Source of the DNA: Shewanella sp. UCD-KL21
Lineage (GTDB): Bacteria; Pseudomonadota; Gammaproteobacteria; Enterobacterales; Shewanellaceae
Assembly (NCBI RefSeq): GCF_001957135.1
Contig: NZ_MPHK01000015.1
Coordinates: 45,742-109,741, forward strand
DNA: 64,000 bases
Direction: 5' to 3'
Shown: positions 45,762 through 54,210 of the stretch, piece after piece
Layout: every line of letters starts with the position of its first letter
Position numbering within the stretch: the stretch's first letter is position 1
The notes under the pieces: model-generated
Told to the model about the DNA's origin: nothing
Seen by the model: only the letters and a program-made list of their open reading frames with translations
The model's database searches: none
Made by a program: the position numbers and the translations under genes

Positions 45762-47075
45762 ATGTTTTTATACTATTGCGATCTGGCTTGGCGCAGCATC
45801 AAGAAAACCCCAATGTTGTCATTGCTAATGATATTAGCCATATCCATAGGTATTGGTATTACCATCACCACCTTAAATGTCTATAAAACCATGTCGTATA
45901 ACCCGGCTGGAGATCGTAGTGAGCAAATTAATTCGGTGCAGTTATGGAGTCAGGGATTAGACTCGTGGGATGGCTTTCAATCTAACCTGACTTATACCGA
46001 TGTGACCAACCTTCGCAATAATAATGATTTATCTGTTAAAGCGGCCTCTTTTCGAACTGGTTTAGCCATGCAGTCAGAGGATCCTCAAATACAGCCGGTG
46101 TTAAAAAGTGTGCGGGTTATCGATAGAGACTTTTTTACTATTTTTGAGGTGCCTTTTTTATACGGTGATCGTTGGGACAAAAGTGTCGATGCTCAACCTG
46201 CCTATCAAGTGGTGATAGGTGAGAAACTTAATCAAAGCTTTTTTGATGGGGCTAACAGTGTCGGCAAAACCATTTATTTAAACCGCAAACCCTATCAAGT
46301 AGTGGGGGTGATAAAAGATTGGAACCCACAACCGAAATATTACGATCCACTTAATGGGGCGTTTAATGATGCAGAAGAGATTTTTGTACCGTTTTCATTA
46401 ACCCCACTAGAAGAATTTGATGTTTGGGGAAACACCAATGGTTGGAAGTTTGAGCCAATGCTGACTTATCAAGACAGATTAAATTCTGAAAAAACCTGGA
46501 TTCAGTTTTGGGCCTTATTACCAACGGTTGCCGACAAGCAACAGCTGCAAACTTGGTTAACGCAATATGTTGAGCAACAACGAAGCTTTGGCCGCTTTAC
46601 TGATACTGCTAAAACCACAGCAGTATCAGTGCAAATTAGTGATATTGAGAAGTGGTTAGTGGATAGTGAAGTTGTGCCCCGAGATAACAAAATCCTCGTT
46701 GGGCTTAGTGTATTATTTTTGACTGTATGTTTAGTCAATATTCTTGGGTTGTTATTGACCAAATTCTTAAAACGCGCTCCAGAAGTCGGCGTTCGCCGCG
46801 CCATTGGTGCCAGTCGTGGACAAATCTTCAGTCAATATATGGTTGAGGTGGGCATTATTGGCTTTATCGGTGGTGTGGTCGGCTTGTTATGGGCCTGGGG
46901 ATCATTAACCCTACTTGAGTCGCAGTTTAATGTTGATGCCAGTGTGGCAGGGCTTGATAGCAGTATGTGGATTATAACCCCGATAATAGCGATTTTAACC
47001 GCGGTATTAGCGGGTGTGTATCCTGCTTGGGTCGTGTGCCGCACAAAACCTAGTGTGTATTTAAAAGCGCAATAG
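45762..47075 (+). CDS. FtsX-like ABC permease, first subunit
   Basis: A 437-residue permease with four membrane helices: one at the N-terminus (MLSLLMILAISIGIGITITT), then a large periplasmic MacB-like domain (residues 50-285), and three near the C-terminus with VGVRRAIGASRGQIFSQYMVE, the FtsX family block that couples to the ATPase. The stop is 23 bases before the second permease. The paired permease genes suggest a heterodimer. The substrate is unknown; it could be a peptide, lipid or antibiotic. Confidence 0.88.
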   Translation: MFLYYCDLAWRSIKKTPMLSLLMILAISIGIGITITTLNVYKTMSYNPAGDRSEQINSVQLWSQGLDSWDGFQSNLTYTDVTNLRNNNDLSVKAASFRTGLAMQSEDPQIQPVLKSVRVIDRDFFTIFEVPFLYGDRWDKSVDAQPAYQVVIGEKLNQSFFDGANSVGKTIYLNRKPYQVVGVIKDWNPQPKYYDPLNGAFNDAEEIFVPFSLTPLEEFDVWGNTNGWKFEPMLTYQDRLNSEKTWIQFWALLPTVADKQQLQTWLTQYVEQQRSFGRFTDTAKTTAVSVQISDIEKWLVDSEVVPRDNKILVGLSVLFLTVCLVNILGLLLTKFLKRAPEVGVRRAIGASRGQIFSQYMVEVGIIGFIGGVVGLLWAWGSLTLLESQFNVDASVAGLDSSMWIITPIIAILTAVLAGVYPAWVVCRTKPSVYLKAQ

Positions 47076-47097
47076 CCAACAAAAAAAGGAATTCGAC

Positions 47098-48306
47098 ATG
47101 TTACATATCAAACCGATTATATCGAGTTTATTGCGCAGTAAGAGCGGCCCTATCTTGTTGCTACTGCAAATTACTCTGTCTGTGGCGATAGTCGCTAATG
47201 CCAGCTTCATTATTCATGAACGTTTAACCATGATGCAGCGAGACTCTGGTTATGCTGAAGAGCAAATCTTTAAATTCAATGTTTATAACTTTGACCCTGC
47301 CATTGATAACCTTGAGCAAAACAAGGTTGATCAACAAATATTGCGCAGCTTGCCCTATGTGATTGATGCGTCATCAACTAATATGATGCCGTTAAGTGGT
47401 GGTGGTTGGTCTGATATTTATAATGATGGCCCTGATGCTGAAACGGCTAAACAAACCCCTAGTTTTGCTTTTTATTTAGGCAGTGATCATCTGCTGAATA
47501 CTATGGGGGCTAAATTAATTGCCGGGCGCAGTTTTAGACCTGAAGAAATGAATACCAGCTTAGATGATAGCGGTATGCTTGCAATGGTGTCTCAGCCATT
47601 TGCTAAAGCGTTTTGGGGCGATGAGTCCCCCATTGGGAAAGTCGTGTATCAAGGTACAAACCCCATTGAAATTATCGGGGTGATTGAAAAGCTGCAAGGC
47701 GCTTGGGTTAATAGTGATAACTTTGAATACAGTGTGATACAAAACATTGATTTTAGTGGTCAAAGTGCAAATAAAACCTATATGGTGCGGGCACTACCTG
47801 AGCATATTGCAGATTTAGAAGCGGTTATCGTTAAAGCCTTGCATGCTGACAACCCCAACCGGGTTATTGATGATTTTACCTCACTGACAGAACTGAAAGA
47901 TCGCACTTACAGTAACCACCGTTTAATGGCGACAGTACTGAGTATGATGGTGGTGCTATTGTTATTGATTACTGCATTAGGCTTAACAGGGATGGTGATG
48001 TTTAATATCCAGCGTCGCACTAAACAGATAGGTACTCGCCGTGCGTTAGGGGCTAAAAAGCGCGATATTGTCAGTTACTTTATGGTAGAAAACTATTTAA
48101 TTTGCATTGCTGGCGGCATTATCGGAGGCTTGCTGGCATTGCAATTAGGCCAGCAATTAATGACCCTATATAGCCTGCCTATGCTGCCCAGTGTTTACCC
48201 ATTTGCCGCCGTCGTGGGCTTATTATTGGTGACCACCTTTGCAGTCATAGTGCCAGCAGCACGTGCAGCAAGGATTTCACCTGCGATGGCCACCCGCAGC
48301 GTTTAG
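47098..48306 (+). CDS. FtsX-like ABC permease, second subunit
   Basis: A 402-residue permease of the same family as its neighbour: an N-terminal helix (LLLLQITLSVAIVANASFII), a periplasmic domain, and C-terminal helices with IGTRRALGAKKRDIVSYFMVEN. It ends ISPAMATRSV. Sequence outside the conserved blocks differs from the first subunit, so the two likely form an asymmetric transporter. A hairpin follows the stop and may end the operon before the regulator gene. Confidence 0.88.
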   Translation: MLHIKPIISSLLRSKSGPILLLLQITLSVAIVANASFIIHERLTMMQRDSGYAEEQIFKFNVYNFDPAIDNLEQNKVDQQILRSLPYVIDASSTNMMPLSGGGWSDIYNDGPDAETAKQTPSFAFYLGSDHLLNTMGAKLIAGRSFRPEEMNTSLDDSGMLAMVSQPFAKAFWGDESPIGKVVYQGTNPIEIIGVIEKLQGAWVNSDNFEYSVIQNIDFSGQSANKTYMVRALPEHIADLEAVIVKALHADNPNRVIDDFTSLTELKDRTYSNHRLMATVLSMMVVLLLLITALGLTGMVMFNIQRRTKQIGTRRALGAKKRDIVSYFMVENYLICIAGGIIGGLLALQLGQQLMTLYSLPMLPSVYPFAAVVGLLLVTTFAVIVPAARAARISPAMATRSV

Positions 48307-48314
48307 AGCAAATG

Positions 48315-48354
48315 TACCGTAAGATACCCTCGTAAATGAGGCTATTTTACGGTA
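48315..48354 (+). terminator. Hairpin after the transporter operon
   Basis: TACCGTAA (48315-48322) and TTACGGTA (48347-48354) enclose an inner CCTC/GAGG stem. It may separate the transporter operon from the regulator gene or only attenuate read-through. Confidence 0.5.
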
Positions 48355-48401
48355 GTTTGAACCCCATAAGGGCATCCCTAAAAAGAGAACAATGATCACA
48401 C

Positions 48402-49931
48402 ATGGATAGTATTTTAGTCGTTGATGATAATCATGCCATTTGTAGCGCTCTGACATTAATGTTGGATATTCATGGCTATAAATCATTAAGCTGCGAAACC
48501 CCAGAGCAGGCTTTGCAGATAGTGGCAGAGCAAGATATCAGCTTGGTGATCCAAGATATGAACTTCACCCAAGACACCACCTCAGGTGAAGAGGGCAAGC
48601 AGCTGTTTTACACCTTGCGGGAACAACAACCCAATTTACCTATCATCTTAATGACCGCTTGGACTCAACTAGAAACTGCGGTTGAGCTGGTTAAAGCAGG
48701 TGCTGCGGATTACATGGGTAAGCCTTGGGATGATGCCAAGTTGCTTAATAGCATCAGCAATTTACTGTCGATTTATCATCTATCTAAGAAAAATAATCAA
48801 TTGTCGCGAGTTGATTCTGAACGCATGAGCGCCATTAAAGACGCTGATTTATGCGGTATGGTATTCGGTAGCGGCGCCATGCAGCGTTGCATAGACTTAG
48901 CACTGCAAGTTGCGCGCTCAGATGTGTCGGTAATGATTACTGGCCCCAATGGCGCAGGTAAAGACAAGATTGCTGATATTGTCCAAGCGAATTCATTGTT
49001 AAAAAGTAAGCCGTTTATAAAAGTGAACATTGGCGCATTACCAATGGAGTTATTAGAAGCTGAGCTATTTGGCGCCGAAGCGGGGGCTTTTACTGGCGCA
49101 AATAAAGCACGTATTGGCCGTTTTGAAGCGGCGGATGGCGGCACTTTATTTTTAGACGAAATTGGTAACTTGCCTTTATCTGGGCAAGTGAAGTTATTGC
49201 GGGTATTACAAACGGGTGAGTTTGAGCGTTTAGGTAGCCATCAAACTCGTAAAGTGAATGTGCGCGTGATTAGCGCTACCAATGCTGACTTGGCTCAAGA
49301 CATTAGTCATGGTCAATTCAGAGAAGATTTATTCTATCGTTTAAATGTCATCGAACTAGCGTTAGCGCCGCTTAATCAACGCATTGATGACATATTGCCA
49401 TTAGCCAACTTCTTTGTCGGTGAATCATTTTGTTTTGATAAACAGGCGCAGCAAGCGCTATTAACCCATGCTTGGTCAGGTAACGTGCGAGAGCTTGAAA
49501 ATGTTTGTAAAAGAGCGGTGTTATTGGCTAAATCATCACAACTAAGCATCGCTGATTTAGGTTTATCTCAACAACACACGCTTGCTGAAGTAGATCAAAA
49601 TCAACACCTTGCAAACGCAATGGCTGCGGATCAAAGTGCAGATACTGTAACTGCACCTGAAACGAGCAACGCTATTTCAGCCAATAGTGTTAGCAATAAC
49701 ACCACTGCTAAAACCATAACTCAAACCACTGCTAAAACCATAAATAAAACCATAAATAAAACCATAACTAAAACCATAACTAAAACCACAGCCGAGTCGG
49801 ATAAACAGCAGATTGAACAGGCGTTAACGGCTCATAATGGGGTCATTTCCAGAGTCGCGAAAGCGCTCGGGTTAAGTCGTCAAGCACTGTACCGGCGGAT
49901 GGAAAAGTATGGCTTGTCAGTAAATAAATAA
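48402..49931 (+). CDS. Sigma-54-dependent NtrC-type response regulator
   Basis: A 509-residue regulator. The receiver domain has the phosphoacceptor Asp52 in VIQDMNF with acidic D8/D9. The AAA+ domain (about 150-385) has a Walker A variant GPNGAGKD, the sigma-54-contacting GAFTGA loop, Walker B GTLFLDEIGNLPL and the arginine-finger REDLFYRLNVIEL. A C-terminal Fis-like helix-turn-helix (GVISRVAKALGLSRQALYRRMEK) binds DNA. Before it lies a low-complexity Thr/Lys/Ile linker coded by a 12-bp repeat. It is followed by its probable kinase. The sigma-54 promoter and palindromes before the transporter operon are its likely target. Confidence 0.95.
   Translation: MDSILVVDDNHAICSALTLMLDIHGYKSLSCETPEQALQIVAEQDISLVIQDMNFTQDTTSGEEGKQLFYTLREQQPNLPIILMTAWTQLETAVELVKAGAADYMGKPWDDAKLLNSISNLLSIYHLSKKNNQLSRVDSERMSAIKDADLCGMVFGSGAMQRCIDLALQVARSDVSVMITGPNGAGKDKIADIVQANSLLKSKPFIKVNIGALPMELLEAELFGAEAGAFTGANKARIGRFEAADGGTLFLDEIGNLPLSGQVKLLRVLQTGEFERLGSHQTRKVNVRVISATNADLAQDISHGQFREDLFYRLNVIELALAPLNQRIDDILPLANFFVGESFCFDKQAQQALLTHAWSGNVRELENVCKRAVLLAKSSQLSIADLGLSQQHTLAEVDQNQHLANAMAADQSADTVTAPETSNAISANSVSNNTTAKTITQTTAKTINKTINKTITKTITKTTAESDKQQIEQALTAHNGVISRVAKALGLSRQALYRRMEKYGLSVNK
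49708..49789 (+). repeat. 12-bp coding repeat in the regulator linker
   Basis: Units like AAAACCATAAAT and AAAACCATAACT are repeated about six times and encode KTINKTINKTITKTITK-type sequence. The length is a multiple of three, so slippage would change linker length without frameshift. Confidence 0.85.
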
Positions 49932-49983
49932 TTTTTGCTCAGCAGCGTAGTTATTGAACATCAACTTAGAGAACAAACCTTAA

Positions 49984-51315
49984 ATGAGCCTACGTAACAA
50001 ACTGGTACTGTCAAATTTAGTCTGCACCTTAGTGTCATTGTTGCTGGCTTACGGTCTATGGCAATGGCTTGGGGATGAGTTGTTATGGGCCGCAGTGGTT
50101 GTGAGTTTGGGTTTGTGTTTTTTACTCAGTATGTACCTGACACGTCAACTGGGCGAAAGTTTACAAGCGCTGGAAGTTGGCTTACTTAACTTTAAAGATA
50201 ACGAATTTAGTGTGTCATTACCTGAATATGCTGAGCCGCAACTAAATGAACTGGCCGATTTATATAATCAAGCCTCGGCCAAGCTGCGCAAAGAGCGGCA
50301 GTTTATTTATCAGCGCGAATTAATGCTCGATAAAGTCATTCAAAACTCACCTAACATCATGTTGCTGGTGGATGATAATCAGCGCATTATTTATGCCAAC
50401 GATGCTGCAAGGCACTTATTTAATCAGGGGATTAGAATCGAAGGCATGCTGCTTTGCGATCTAATTTCAGTATTACCAAGCGCGTTAAAGCAGGCGTTAA
50501 ATAGTGAGCATGAAGGCTTGTTTTCCATTGATGCCAAAGGCGAAGGGTTAAGCGATGATAGCGCGGGCGACATCGAAACATGGCATATCTCCCGCGGGCA
50601 GTTTAATCAAAATAATCAACGTCATCATTTAATTTTACTTAAACAATTAACCAAAGAGCTTAATCGCCAAGAAGTGGCGGTGTGGAAAAAAGTCATCCGC
50701 ATTATCAGTCATGAGTTGAATAACTCTGTGGCGCCAATTGCCTCAATGGTCAACTCAGGGCGGGTGTTAACGAAAGATTTTGATAACCAAAGATTAGCGC
50801 TGATATTTGATACCATTGAAAATCGCACCGCCCATTTAAGCCAATTTATTTGCCATTATGCGCAATTTGCCAAGCTGCCTTTACCGAAAAGGTCGCCTGT
50901 TAATTGGGATAATTTCATCGAGCAACTAGCCCAGCAATACCCGTTTCGGTTAACCTCAGCATTGCCGCAAACAGCCATTGGCTTAGACAGTGTGCAATTA
51001 GAACAGGCGCTAATAAACCTACTTAAAAATGCCCACGAGTCAGGGGCGGATAAAGATGAGGTCACGCTGGCCTTTTTAGAGGTCAGTCATCCAGCTGTTG
51101 GGGTGATGATCACTATTGAAGATAACGGCTCAGGCATGTCTAGCGAGGTGTTGTCCCAAGCCTTATTACCGTTTTATTCCACTAAACAATCGGGCACCGG
51201 CATTGGCTTACCATTATGCCGCGAGATTGTTGAAGCCCATGGCGGTCATATCACCATGCAAAACCGCGCTGAAAAAGGCTTAAGCGTTAAACTGTGGCTG
51301 CCTAACGAGGCGTGA
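49984..51315 (+). CDS. Sensor histidine kinase of the sigma-54 system
   Basis: A 443-residue kinase. Two N-terminal membrane helices (LVLSNLVCTLVSLLLAYGLW and LLWAAVVVSLGLCFLLSMYL) have almost no periplasmic loop, so sensing is probably within the membrane or cytoplasm. A PAS-like region lies at about 110-200 (NSPNIMLLVDDNQRIIYAND). The phosphoacceptor His is in IIRIISHELNNSVAPIASM, with N-box ALINLLKNAHESG and G boxes DNGSGM and GTGIGLPLCREIVEAHGG. Its start is 52 bases after the response regulator's stop. Together they form a two-component pair for the upstream exporter; the inducing signal is unknown, but envelope stress or an exported compound is reasonable. Confidence 0.92.
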   Translation: MSLRNKLVLSNLVCTLVSLLLAYGLWQWLGDELLWAAVVVSLGLCFLLSMYLTRQLGESLQALEVGLLNFKDNEFSVSLPEYAEPQLNELADLYNQASAKLRKERQFIYQRELMLDKVIQNSPNIMLLVDDNQRIIYANDAARHLFNQGIRIEGMLLCDLISVLPSALKQALNSEHEGLFSIDAKGEGLSDDSAGDIETWHISRGQFNQNNQRHHLILLKQLTKELNRQEVAVWKKVIRIISHELNNSVAPIASMVNSGRVLTKDFDNQRLALIFDTIENRTAHLSQFICHYAQFAKLPLPKRSPVNWDNFIEQLAQQYPFRLTSALPQTAIGLDSVQLEQALINLLKNAHESGADKDEVTLAFLEVSHPAVGVMITIEDNGSGMSSEVLSQALLPFYSTKQSGTGIGLPLCREIVEAHGGHITMQNRAEKGLSVKLWLPNEA

Positions 51316-51350
51316 TTAGCGAGTGAAAAACGGCGTTAATTAATAATAAA

Positions 51351-51386
51351 AGCCCACTAGCTGTCACTATCTCAAGCTAATGGGCT
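51351..51386 (-). terminator. Terminator of the unknown secreted protein gene
   Basis: AGCCCA and TAGCT pair with AGCTA and TGGGCT around one mismatch. On the minus strand the stem is followed by TTTTATTATTA. It lies 35 bases after the stop of the gene at 51421-52854, and may serve the kinase gene as well. Confidence 0.65.
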
Positions 51387-51420
51387 GTTAAGTCTTCAGT
51401 GTATTGCAGCGCAAAGCGCG

Positions 51421-52854
51421 TTATAAATACTCAACTTCCAATGAAATCAGCATCGCATCATCATCTTCAGAGGTGAACTCGGCTTTTAATACAAAGTCAT
51501 CGCTTTCGACATTAACTATCTCATACCATGCACTGGCTTGATCGCTAAAGTGTGCCAACATAGCTTCACGGGTGGCAGGGATATTAATGGATTTTAAATA
51601 AGCCATAAACTGCTCATCTGACTCAATAGGGTAGTTAATACTCTCAGAGAGTTTTACTTTTTGAATGACATTATTGTAATGCTTAACCTGGACATTTTTT
51701 GACAGTAAACTCCAAACGCCGTTGTTTGAAAACTGAATAACATTAGGCACAAAACGGTTAACTAGCGCATCGAGCGTGTCGGGTTGATTATTCTCAGTAG
51801 GTAAAAGTACTTCAGTTAACTTTTGGGTATTGAGCTCCGAAAATAATATCTCATCATTATCACGGCTGTATTTTCTTGATTTAAAGGTGAAACCTGTGAG
51901 CAGTAATTCAGGCTCATCGCTGGTGATAGAAGAAAACTCATCAAACTCTAACGTTAGTAAGTTTTTATGATTGGAGACGATATATTCTTCAGTACTGGTT
52001 TGCTTTAAATAATCAAGCTTATTGCGCACTTGCAGCACTTCATCACGGTATCCGGCTTTATCATCAATCAGCCAGTTATTATCAAATCTTTCGTTGTAGC
52101 TAATTAAATTTTTGCCATTGTAGTTAAGTAAAGAGCGATCTTTATAGGATATTTGCTGAATTTTATTGTTGTCGATAATAAACCACAGTTCGCGGCCATA
52201 TAGCCATGCTTGGGATTGATCTTTCAAGGTAAATAAAGCGCTGGCAGGTCCTAGTAATTCAATCAGACGTTGGCTTGAATCATCAATGCTAACCCCGTAG
52301 GCGCTAGATAGAGTCACATTAGTTGAAGGAAAGCTCGCTTCTCTTGCAAGGCTAGATAATTCTTGTTCTGACAGTATTGTAATCGCAGGGCTAATTTGTG
52401 ACTGCGCTACAGTGACTTGTGGCGCTGTGGTCGTTTTGGGTTTAGCTGCAATGCGATTGGTCGTTGCTGCCGTTGAAACGTTAGTGGCTGGCGCCGGCTT
52501 TTTAAAGCTAATGGGTTTACGACTAAGTTGATTATAAGCGGTTTTCACCGAAGATAATCGGTCATCTTCGTCGCAAAAATCAATTAAGTCAGCAGTGATA
52601 ATAATTTTATTGGCTTCAATTAAATTAGTAATAATGACGGCATCGACCCGCTTTTGTTTGGCTTTTTTCTGGATCAGGCGAAAGCTAGTTTCTATCAATT
52701 TATCATTTGAGCTATTTTTAAGGGTATTTTCCACATAGATGCCATCGATCACTGTTGGCGTACACACAGGCAGATGATCGAGTATCGGTGGTAACGATTT
52801 AGCTGAAACTTGTAAACTGACAAAGAGTAAAATGAGAACCAGTAATCTGTTCAT
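51421..52854 (-). CDS. Exported protein of unknown function
   Basis: A 477-residue protein with a signal peptide (MNRLLVLILLFVSLQVSA). Residues 20-100 hold two cysteines (PVCTPT and DFCDEDD) that could form a disulfide in a small folded domain. A Thr/Ala/Pro/Lys-rich linker (about 110-155) joins it to a beta-rich C-terminal domain with repeated aromatic strands (LYGRELWFIIDNNKIQQISY). No family was recognised. It is convergent with the histidine kinase gene and monocistronic. Start is set at the first ATG, which directly opens the signal peptide. Confidence 0.65.
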   Translation of the reverse strand: MNRLLVLILLFVSLQVSAKSLPPILDHLPVCTPTVIDGIYVENTLKNSSNDKLIETSFRLIQKKAKQKRVDAVIITNLIEANKIIITADLIDFCDEDDRLSSVKTAYNQLSRKPISFKKPAPATNVSTAATTNRIAAKPKTTTAPQVTVAQSQISPAITILSEQELSSLAREASFPSTNVTLSSAYGVSIDDSSQRLIELLGPASALFTLKDQSQAWLYGRELWFIIDNNKIQQISYKDRSLLNYNGKNLISYNERFDNNWLIDDKAGYRDEVLQVRNKLDYLKQTSTEEYIVSNHKNLLTLEFDEFSSITSDEPELLLTGFTFKSRKYSRDNDEILFSELNTQKLTEVLLPTENNQPDTLDALVNRFVPNVIQFSNNGVWSLLSKNVQVKHYNNVIQKVKLSESINYPIESDEQFMAYLKSINIPATREAMLAHFSDQASAWYEIVNVESDDFVLKAEFTSEDDDAMLISLEVEYL

Positions 52855-53659
52855 GATTTAGCGCTTCCTTGTGGGTGTTTTTATTATTATCCATCACGAA
52901 ATAAACGTCATTTCATACACTATGGTTAAAACTAACTAATCAATTAGCCTTCTTTTTCATGAGGTTATTTTTGTTATTCCAATTCATTATGAGCTGGAGT
53001 ACAAGCTCTAACTTAACAATTCATTAACAATGCTGTCAAAAGATTTTTAGGAATAAGTAGTTAAAAAATGTGCATAAAAACAACTTTTATTGTTTAAGAA
53101 TGATACAGCTAGGGTGGCGAGTACTCGTGTCATAATCAGCCCATGGTTTATCTATTTATGAGCAATGACTGACAAATCTTGAACGCGTGAAGGTTGCGAT
53201 CGTGACAGTGGCTCAAATTACAGTGAACAGATCGCTCAGCTAAAGCACTGTTCTAAAGCACTGTTCTAAAGCACTGTTCTAAAGCACTGTTCTAAAGCAC
53301 TGAGCTAAAGCAAAACTTATCGATATAGCGCATAGAGTGGTTAGACTCATGCTGTCAGTAGGCAGGGTTTCATTGCTGGAAGATTAGCTTTAGTAACCTC
53401 AAGCAGGCGCTGTATCAGTTGCATTGGGGAAGTTGTTACTAGGCTGTTATGACTGGCGGCTAATTTAACCAAGGTGTGTTTTTGATTTTAAAGGCTTAAT
53501 AATGAATCACTTTGTTTAAAATAAATTCTGATGACTGTGCATAAGTTACTAGTAACGGTTTTGCAGGATGAAATGGTCCATGGCTAATCAATCATTTATA
53601 AAGCATTAGCTGGATAAAACATTGGGCTTAAAAAGTAATTAATGATTTACTAGTCATTA
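52855..53659. other. 800-bp gene-free stretch with a tandem repeat
   Basis: No gene, tRNA or protein remnant was recognised on either strand. The only structure is the 13-bp tandem repeat at 53240-53311. The promoter of the MAPEG gene is presumably at the right end, and that of the exported protein gene at the left end. Confidence 0.5.
53240..53311. repeat. 13-bp tandem repeat
   Basis: CTAAAGCACTGTT occurs four times exactly (53240, 53253, 53266, 53279), then CTAAAGCACTGAG and a partial CTAAAGC. Units are directly joined without spacers, so it is not a CRISPR array. Confidence 0.9.
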
Positions 53660-54070
53660 ATGACCTTAACTTACTCGGGCTACTTTATGCAAACGTTACT
53701 GATTTGTCTGTTTGTCACAATCTTATTACCCTATTTAGCCAAGGGGCCAGTTGCAGTGGCAATGGCAAAACTCGGTGGTTATGACAATGCACATCCGCGG
53801 GCACAGCAAGCTAAGCTAACCGGTTTTGGCGCAAGAGCATTAGCAGGGCATCAAAATGCCTTTGAATCTTTGATCGTTTTTGGTTTATGCAGTTTAACCG
53901 CGATCGCAACTGATAATGTTAATGCCACGGTTTCGACGTTAGCGATAGTGCATGTGGCTGCGCGAGTGGTCTATCACTTGCTGTACTTAAAGGGCTTATC
54001 AACGATGCGATCACTGGCTTGGTTTGTGGCAATTTTCTGTTCATTTGGCATTTTTTGGCAAGCTTTTTAA
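53660..54070 (+). CDS. MAPEG-family membrane protein
   Basis: A 136-residue protein with four membrane helices and the MAPEG (membrane-associated eicosanoid/glutathione metabolism) pattern: NAHPRAQQAKLTGFGARALA, then HQNAFESLIVFGL with the conserved Asn-Glu, then VHVAARVVYHLLYL. Bacterial members are often annotated only by fold; glutathione dependence is not shown. The start is unclear: ATG 53660 or the Met at residue 10 (53687), with no strong ribosome binding site for either. It stands alone between the repeat stretch and ypdA. Confidence 0.85.
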   Translation: MTLTYSGYFMQTLLICLFVTILLPYLAKGPVAVAMAKLGGYDNAHPRAQQAKLTGFGARALAGHQNAFESLIVFGLCSLTAIATDNVNATVSTLAIVHVAARVVYHLLYLKGLSTMRSLAWFVAIFCSFGIFWQAF

Positions 54071-54210
54071 ACTTAGAAAATCTTAAACTTCTTTACTCGA
54101 TATGAAGCTATCTACAATTTATCCTTAAGGTCAAATACTGGCATAGTAAAAAATTCATCATATAATTCTTATACCTATTGCTATCAATTAGGTTTATTAG
54201 AGGCGCTGCT

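Noticed and set aside
53240..53311. 13-bp repeat as CRISPR
   Set aside because: Units are directly joined with no spacers, and no cas genes are present.
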